From NCBI RefSeq assembly GCF_024294785.1, contig NZ_JANCLT010000005.1, positions 186,001 through 250,000 on the forward strand: a stretch of 64,000 nucleotides of DNA, in the 5' to 3' direction. Below are positions 59,315 to 64,000 of this stretch, one piece after another (positions within the stretch are counted from its first letter, which is position 1; every line of letters starts with the position of its first letter). The position numbers and the translations under genes are program-made. The DNA is from Ectobacillus ponti. Its GTDB lineage: Bacteria; Bacillota; Bacilli; Bacillales; Bacillaceae_G. The notes under the pieces were generated by a model. It worked only from the letters and a program-made list of their open reading frames with translations. It made no database searches and was not told the DNA's origin.

Positions 59315-59923
59315 ATGGGAATGTTTGAACGGGTGCATAGTCCAGAAGAGCATCTTGTGTTTGAGCAGCTGTGGGGAGATTTCTGCGAGGAACGAAATCT
59401 CGTATTTATTGAACGTTGTCTGCAGCCGGAGCGTTTTTTGCTGGTCGGCGAAGGCGGCAAATATATCGGCACGGTGGAGTGTGCCCGGTACAGCAGTCCA
59501 GAGGAGTCCAATTCAGAGTTCTTTTATCCTTTTTCCAAAAATGCAGCCTTCATGGAAATTCAGCATAAAAAGGTATACGAAATCGGCAAACTGAGCATCA
59601 ACAGGCAATATCGGGGCCGGGGTCATTTTAAGCGTTTGGCGGCCATTCTGTTCATTCATGCGCTGGAAACAAGGGCAGACTGGTATGTGGCTGCTGTAAC
59701 AAAGCGGATGTATATGTATCTTCGTTTTCTGGGATTTCGGATAGAGCCAATCGATGAAGTCTTCTCCTTCACAGGGCAGCTGACGGGGGTGCCTGTGCGG
59801 ATTAACGCGTCACAGGCCATACGGCATATGTATTCCCTGAAGGAATTCCGCGATGTCATCTTAACGGATACCCGCGCGCAGCAGCTGCTGAAGGAAAACA
59901 GCCGGGGCCTCTTGCTTGGATAA
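59315..59923 (+). CDS. GNAT-fold protein, autoinducer-synthase-like
   Basis: A 202-residue protein with a GNAT-type acyl-CoA core: YEIGKLSINRQYRGRGHFKRLAAIL is a beta4-alpha3 motif A with the pyrophosphate loop YRGRG. The layout, with an N-terminal LLVGEGGKYIGTVECARY and the later YVAAVTKRMYMYLRFLGF, recalls the N-acyl amino acid/acyl-homoserine lactone synthase side of the superfamily. Substrates unknown. Start ATG at 59315 or 59321; the SD region AAAAGGCAGGGG serves either. A perfect cre site in its promoter predicts CcpA repression on good carbon sources. Confidence 0.7.
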   Translation: MGMFERVHSPEEHLVFEQLWGDFCEERNLVFIERCLQPERFLLVGEGGKYIGTVECARYSSPEESNSEFFYPFSKNAAFMEIQHKKVYEIGKLSINRQYRGRGHFKRLAAILFIHALETRADWYVAAVTKRMYMYLRFLGFRIEPIDEVFSFTGQLTGVPVRINASQAIRHMYSLKEFRDVILTDTRAQQLLKENSRGLLLG

Positions 59924-59976
59924 ATTGCCAGTATAAGAGAATGTTCGCAAACCTGTCACAGAACTCTTTGTCTCCC

Positions 59977-59992
59977 TGTGATTTCCATCACA
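59977..59992 (+). promoter_or_regulatory. Fnr box of hcp
   Basis: TGTGA-TTTCCA-TCACA, a perfect consensus dyad, centred 32 bp before the centre of the -10. Confidence 0.88.
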
Positions 59993-60013
59993 CCCAGTTC
60001 CCTCTATTTCTTC

Positions 60014-60019
60014 TATGAT
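60014..60019 (+). promoter_or_regulatory. -10 box of hcp
   Basis: TATGAT; predicted start near 60026, which puts the Fnr box near -41.5. No -35 hexamer, as expected for an activated promoter. Confidence 0.7.
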
Positions 60020-60059
60020 AAAGGTGTGAATCAGATTTAGAGCGAAGGGATGAGATACT

Positions 60060-61358
60060 ATGTTCTGTCATCAATGCGAACAAACGCCGACAGGCGGATG
60101 TAAGGTAATCGGGGTTTGCGGGAAAGATGAAACAATTGCAAGCTTACAAGATATTCTGGTATTCGGCTTGAAGGGGATCGCGGCCTACCGTACACATGCT
60201 GCACAGCTTGGTTATACAGATCCGTTCGTGGATGCGACAACACATGAAGCGTTGTATATGACTCTCACAAACTCAAACTTTAATTTGCAGGAGCACTTCG
60301 ATATGGCGATGAAGGTCGGCCAATCCGCTATTCGGGTCATGGAGCTGCTGGATCAGGCGCATACAGACCGTTTCGGTGTGCCGGAGCCTGTGAAAATCAG
60401 CCAGAACAAAGTGGAAGGAAAAGCAATTGTTGTGACAGGGCACAATCTGTTTGCATTGGAAGAACTGCTGAAGCAAACAGAGGGCCTCGGCATCAACATC
60501 TATACACACTCTGAAATGCTGCCGGCGCACGGCTATCCGGCATTGCGCAAGTACGCGCATCTGAAGGGGAATATTGGAAAGGCTTGGTACGATCAACGCC
60601 GTTTGTTCGAGAAATTCCCGGGTGCCATCCTGGCAACCACAAACTGCGTCATGCCGATAAAAGGTACATATGCAGACCGCTTCTTCTCCTACGAAGTGGC
60701 CGGCTTGGAAGGTGTGCGCAAGATTGAAAATGAAGACTTCAGCCCGCTGATCCAAAAGGCGCTGGAGCTGCCGGAAGCAAATATGGAGTCTGAGGAAGAG
60801 CTGTCCACCGGCTTCCACCATAACACAGTGCTTTCCATTGCGCCGGAAATTATCCAAGCGGTGAACGAAGGCAAAATTCAGCGATTCTTTGTAATAGCAG
60901 GCTGCGATGCGCCGGGCAAGGGCGGAGAATATTACCGCGAGCTGGCAACATCACTGCCGCAGGATACAGTAATCCTGACAACCTCTTGCGGGAAATTCCG
61001 CTTTAACGACGTGGATTATGGAACGGTGCCAGGCACAGACATTCCTCGTTATATTGACCTGGGACAATGCAACAACTCTGTGTCTACCATTAAAATCGCA
61101 GCGGCATTGGCAGATGCCTTCGGCTGCAGCGTGAATGAGCTGCCGGTAAGCATTGTCCTGTCCTGGTTTGAGCAAAAGGCGGTCGCAATCTTGCTGGGTC
61201 TGTTCAGTCTCGGCATTCAGGATATTCGCATTGGACCAAAGCCGCCGGAGTTTATCTCTCCAGGAGTACTTCAGGTGCTGCAGGAGCAGTTCAATCTGAA
61301 GCTGATCACAACTGCTGCGGAAGACATGGAGGCTATGCTGTCTCCGGTGAACGCATAA
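60060..61358 (+). CDS. hcp: Hybrid cluster protein / hydroxylamine reductase, short form
   Basis: A 432-residue Hcp. N-terminal cysteines at 3, 6, 14 and 20 (MFCHQCEQTPTGGC, GVC) bind the cubane cluster with CX2CX7CX5C spacing; the hybrid-cluster ligands lie in TTNCVMP, AGCDAPGKGGEYY, TSCGKFRFND and DLGQCNN. It reduces NO or hydroxylamine under anaerobic nitrosative stress. Typical class I/II Hcps have about 550 residues, so this is the shorter form lacking roughly 110 residues after the N-terminal cysteines. ATG at 60060 after GAAGGGATGAG. It has a textbook Fnr promoter and stands alone; no Hcr reductase is nearby. Confidence 0.93.
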   Translation: MFCHQCEQTPTGGCKVIGVCGKDETIASLQDILVFGLKGIAAYRTHAAQLGYTDPFVDATTHEALYMTLTNSNFNLQEHFDMAMKVGQSAIRVMELLDQAHTDRFGVPEPVKISQNKVEGKAIVVTGHNLFALEELLKQTEGLGINIYTHSEMLPAHGYPALRKYAHLKGNIGKAWYDQRRLFEKFPGAILATTNCVMPIKGTYADRFFSYEVAGLEGVRKIENEDFSPLIQKALELPEANMESEEELSTGFHHNTVLSIAPEIIQAVNEGKIQRFFVIAGCDAPGKGGEYYRELATSLPQDTVILTTSCGKFRFNDVDYGTVPGTDIPRYIDLGQCNNSVSTIKIAAALADAFGCSVNELPVSIVLSWFEQKAVAILLGLFSLGIQDIRIGPKPPEFISPGVLQVLQEQFNLKLITTAAEDMEAMLSPVNA

Positions 61359-61368
61359 TAAGACAGGA

Positions 61369-61399
61369 GGGATTCGGCTTTTGTCGAATTCCTTTTTTT
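61369..61399 (+). terminator. Terminator of hcp
   Basis: GGGATTCG / CGAATTCC (one G-U), 8-nt loop, TTTTTTT. Confidence 0.85.
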
Positions 61400-61470
61400 A
61401 TGCAAGGATCCGAGGCTGTAAGAGGGTAAAGCTGTATGCAGGGTGAGAAGAACACCGCCCCTCAGCAGCG

Positions 61471-61500
61471 TAAAAACACCCTGACTGCCGTCAGGGTGTT
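61471..61500 (-). terminator. Terminator of racA
   Basis: AACACCCTGAC / GTCAGGGTGTT around GGCA, then TTTTTA on the minus strand. Confidence 0.88.
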
Positions 61501-61503
61501 CCC

Positions 61504-62361
61504 TTATAAGCCGAAGACGCTGAAGATGGCGCTGCGGCGCTTTGGTTTCTTGATTTGCGGAAAATCCCCCGCTGGAGGGACAGGAATTTTGCGTGCTTCC
61601 AGCTGCGCCACCGCCTCCTCCAGACGATGTATGCGCTGCTGCATTTCCTCCATTTCCCGGCGGTGCTGCAGGAGCTGATAATTGACAACATCATCTGCCT
61701 TGCCGCGCATATATTCCTCATTCCGTTCTATACGCAAAACCAACGCTTCCAATTGCTCCTGCAGCTGCTGCAAGGCCTGTCCGGATACAGCAGGAGGCGG
61801 TGTCTGCAGTCCCTTCATCTGTTCCCGCAAGGCGTGAAAGGCTTCCTCGGACACGGCAGATGGAGCCGGCTGCAGCGCTTGCACCTGTTCCTGCAAGGCA
61901 TGGAAGGCTTCCTCGGACACGGCAGATGGAGCCGGCTGCAGTGCTTGCACCTGTTCCTGCAGAGCATGAAGGGTTTCCTCAGATACAGCAGAAACGGGAG
62001 TTGGCTGCTTGCGCAAAGCCTCTACTTCTGCTTGCAGTGCCCGGAACTGCTCCAACGGGACGAACTGTGCAGAGTCTGCGGCTGAATCGGGCTTCTGCCG
62101 GCTGCCGCGCAACTCTGCAATTTGCTGCTGCAGCTCCTCCAGCTGTGAAAGGGAAGCGAACTCCCCCGCAGGCAGGGCGGCAGCGGCAGCCTCTTGTTCA
62201 GCCGCATATTGTTCCTGAATTTGCTGCATATCTTCTTCATTGAATATATAATGACCGAGTTTATTTTGTTTTAATTCAATGTTCAACTGGCGCACAATCC
62301 GCTTCACAACCTTCGGGCTGACCCCCATCATTTCGGCAATCATCGGAGTTTTATATTCCAT
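61504..62361 (-). CDS. racA: Chromosome-anchoring protein RacA, expanded coiled coil
   Basis: A 285-residue RacA-like protein. An N-terminal MerR-like HTH (about 1-45: MIAEMMGVSPKVVKRIVRQLNIELKQNKLGHYIF) is followed by coiled coil and a basic C-terminus (KKPKRRSAIF) for membrane/DivIVA contact. RacA anchors origin regions at the cell poles during sporulation. B. subtilis RacA has about 184 residues; the extra length comes from a tandem 22-residue repeat at 125-208. ATG at 62361; the SD (GTGGAGGGGT) is good. Transcribed alone. Confidence 0.82.
   Translation of the reverse strand: MEYKTPMIAEMMGVSPKVVKRIVRQLNIELKQNKLGHYIFNEEDMQQIQEQYAAEQEAAAAALPAGEFASLSQLEELQQQIAELRGSRQKPDSAADSAQFVPLEQFRALQAEVEALRKQPTPVSAVSEETLHALQEQVQALQPAPSAVSEEAFHALQEQVQALQPAPSAVSEEAFHALREQMKGLQTPPPAVSGQALQQLQEQLEALVLRIERNEEYMRGKADDVVNYQLLQHRREMEEMQQRIHRLEEAVAQLEARKIPVPPAGDFPQIKKPKRRSAIFSVFGL
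61735..61989 (-). repeat. Tandem 66-bp coding repeat in racA
   Basis: Three full units and one partial unit of 22 codons (each starting AVSEE or AVSG and ending in a Pro-rich turn such as PAPS). Copies one and two are nearly identical at the DNA level; the third and fourth are diverged. Confidence 0.85.
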
Positions 62362-62612
62362 GGTAACCCCTCCACAAGTTTTGTTTACTTAACCATTTCT
62401 CTGTTCCTGTAAGCATCCCTTCCAGCTTGACAAAACAAGTGCGGAATCGGCAAAGAAAGAAAAAATGCGCAGACGGACGCAAAAAATGTCGGGGTATGGG
62501 GAGCTGTTTTACAGGAAAAGAAGCAGCTCCATGAACGCGAAAATGAGAATGAGAGACAACGAGGGCCTCATACATTAGAAGTAAAAACAGCAGGAGGTGG
62601 CTCCTTGTCTGT

Positions 62613-63899
62613 ATGATACAGGCGGGGAAAACATATTTGGACATATTGATTGTATGTGCTTTAACCGGCATGACGGCATTTTTTGCAGTCAGTGAGACAG
62701 TGTTGACGAAAGGACGTCAAGCGAAATCCCAAAAGGTAAAGGAGTATGCGGAGGATTATGTTCTGCTTTGCAGGTTTGGCATTGCTGTGTCAGCCATCCT
62801 TCTTGGCTGGACCGGAGCGGCTGTTTGGAATCTCTTGCATGCTTGGCTTTTGGACCGGGGCGTGGGAGCGGCTGCTTCTTTTCTTGCTGCCGTTTGTCTG
62901 AGTTGTGCAGCACTTTTGTATGTCATGCTCGGCATCTTGATCCCGAAAGCTTTTGCCGCGCGGCACGCGGAAAAATGGGGAGGGATTGCTGTTCCATTAC
63001 GGGGGATGCGCTGGTGCCTGTACCCGCTGCTGCAGCTGATGCGCTTGTGTGTATTTCTGCTGACAGGACAAAGCAAAGGCTTGGATGCAGCCGCCAGCCA
63101 GCCTGCCCATTCGGAGGAAATGCTGCGCGAGCTTGTCGCTGAGAGCTTTGAAAAAGGAGAAATCAATCATTCAGAGTATAAATATGTGCATAACATTTTT
63201 GAATTTGATAATCGGATTGCCAAGGAAGTTATGGTGCCGCGTACGAAGATGGCTGCGATGGATTGCAGCACCCCGCTGCGGGAAGCCATGAAAATGATGT
63301 CCCTTGAGCAATATACCCGCTATCCGGTATACGACGGCGATAAGGATCGTATTATCGGGCTGATTCATTTTAAGGATGTGTTTGCAGAGGCTGGTTACGG
63401 CGGCACGCAGTCAATCCGGCCGTATGTGCGTCCAATTATTCAAGTAATTGAATCCATGCCCCTGCAGGACTTGCTGGTGAAAATGCAGAGGGAGCGCACA
63501 CACATGGCCATTTTGGTCGATGAGTATGGAGGGACATCAGGGCTTGTGACAGTGGAAGATATTTTAGAAGAGATTGTCGGGGACATTCAAGACGAGTTTG
63601 ATGTTGATGAAATGCCAGAAATTCAGCATATTAATGAAGAGACCGCTGTTTTGGAGGGGAGGGTGCGGGTAAGTGAAGTGAACCGCTTATTCGGTCTGTC
63701 TATTGATGACAGCGAGGTGGACACCATTGGCGGTTGGCTGATGGCAGAGCATTTTGGCGCCGCGCAGGATGATTGCATTGAGGTGGATCGGCATACATTT
63801 CGCATCATAGAGATGGATGGACATTGCGCCAAGCGGATTGAGGTTACCAGATCCCCCCAAGAAGCGGCCAGGCTGATAGCCTTAAGGCAAGTTACCTGA
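62613..63899 (+). CDS. HlyC/CorC-type DUF21-CBS membrane protein
   Basis: A 428-residue protein: DUF21 membrane domain (about 5-165, FFAVSETVLTKGR then three more helices), two CBS domains (about 205-330, KEVMVPRTKMAAM and DEYGGTSGLVTVEDILEEIVGDIQDE), and a CorC/HlyC domain (about 345-420, VLEGRVRVSEVNRLFGL, DTIGGWL). Relatives export magnesium or sodium, with CBS pairs sensing nucleotides. ATG at 62613 lies 13 nt after AGGAGGTGG, an unusually long spacing, but no better start is in frame. Confidence 0.85.
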   Translation: MIQAGKTYLDILIVCALTGMTAFFAVSETVLTKGRQAKSQKVKEYAEDYVLLCRFGIAVSAILLGWTGAAVWNLLHAWLLDRGVGAAASFLAAVCLSCAALLYVMLGILIPKAFAARHAEKWGGIAVPLRGMRWCLYPLLQLMRLCVFLLTGQSKGLDAAASQPAHSEEMLRELVAESFEKGEINHSEYKYVHNIFEFDNRIAKEVMVPRTKMAAMDCSTPLREAMKMMSLEQYTRYPVYDGDKDRIIGLIHFKDVFAEAGYGGTQSIRPYVRPIIQVIESMPLQDLLVKMQRERTHMAILVDEYGGTSGLVTVEDILEEIVGDIQDEFDVDEMPEIQHINEETAVLEGRVRVSEVNRLFGLSIDDSEVDTIGGWLMAEHFGAAQDDCIEVDRHTFRIIEMDGHCAKRIEVTRSPQEAARLIALRQVT

Positions 63900-63904
63900 G
63901 CGGA

Positions 63905-63932
63905 GCCCCGGCGGACGGGTTTGTCCGCCGGG
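63905..63932. repeat. GC-rich inverted repeat between convergent genes
   Basis: CCCGGCGGAC / GTCCGCCGGG with a 6-nt loop. No T-tract on either side; possibly a Rho-independent-like stop of low strength. Confidence 0.5.
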
Positions 63933-63938
63933 AGAATT

Positions 63939-64000
63939 TCAATGCCAGGAGTACTGTTCCCGCTTCCACACTTGATCATGCACAAAAATTTCAGCCCGGT
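63939..64000 (-). CDS. C-terminal tail of a gene extending past the window
   Basis: An open minus-strand frame from the window edge ends in EIFVHDQVWKREQYSWH and a TGA. It reads like a genuine protein end and lies convergent to the CorC-type gene. Too short to name. Confidence 0.4.
   Translation of the reverse strand, partial: RAEIFVHDQVWKREQYSWH

Noticed and set aside
61735-61989. Regular repeats that could suggest a CRISPR array
   Set aside because: They are contiguous 66-bp coding units without unique spacers, in frame with racA.
1-64000. Mobile elements or prophage
   Set aside because: No transposase, integrase, terminase or terminal repeats were recognised; the restriction-like genes alone do not define an element.

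Overview
The window (about 50% GC by eye) reads as chromosome of an endospore-forming Bacillaceae. The evidence is small acid-soluble spore proteins (SspH, Tlp, an alpha/beta type, an SspM-like one), a gerK-type germinant receptor operon, RacA, HemAT with the same key residue numbers as Bacillus subtilis, flotillin with its NfeD partner, GltC-gltAB, hxlAB and consensus Shine-Dalgarno (SD) sites. Several genes (Suv3-like helicase, DUF3900-like protein, SET protein) point to the wider B. cereus/Ectobacillus side of the family, but I cannot place the species. I see no transposase, integrase, phage structural gene or CRISPR array.

Layout. 1-1.2 kb: the end of malL and a dehydrogenase. 1.5-6.3 kb: an oxygen/NO-response block with ric (Fe-S repair), two hemerythrin-domain proteins, the oxygen sensor HemAT, a DoxX-like membrane protein, and sspH in between. 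6.5-23 kb: housekeeping and unknown genes, with a kinase-like protein, two amino-acid permeases, a GGDEF cyclase, a LysE exporter next to a YqcI/YcgG protein, a cold-shock gene with ydjO, and yuaF-floT. 24-30 kb: cheA-cheW-mcp-cheR-cheB. 30-36 kb: an ABC-F ATPase behind a candidate attenuator leader, ybaK, a DinB-like protein and the helicase. 36-44 kb: SET protein, tlp, gltC and gltAB. 44-50 kb: a lipoprotein, hxlAB with a divergent ArsR regulator, an EVE-HNH nuclease, a 50-nt tRNA-like element, and tRNA-Leu-Gly-Ala. 51-55 kb: an McrB-like AAA+ ATPase overlapping a DUF2357 nuclease-like gene. 55-59 kb: gerKA-KC-KB with a convergent two-TM gene. 59-64 kb: a GNAT enzyme under a cre site, hcp, racA and a CorC-type membrane protein.

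How parts work together. Three separated transcription units (ric, the 5.2 kb hemerythrin gene and hcp) each carry a TGTGA-N6-TCACA-type box centred exactly 32 bp from the centre of a -10 box, that is about -41.5. This is the geometry expected of class II Fnr activation and defines a small anaerobic/nitrosative-stress regulon in the window. The gltC-gltA intergenic region carries ATCTC-N5-GAGAT centred at about -64 from gltA. Sigma-G-like promoters precede sspH and tlp.

The most interesting unexplained structures are: (i) the ABC-F leader, with a 9-codon upstream ORF, a 9-bp terminator, and a distal 9-nt segment exactly complementary to the terminator's 5' arm; (ii) the tRNA-like minihelix at 48.2 kb, which has acceptor stem, T arm and encoded CCA but no D or anticodon arm; (iii) two modification-dependent-restriction-like modules flanking the tRNA cluster; and (iv) a cysteine-free ArsR protein and hxlAB that share an operator-like 9-mer.
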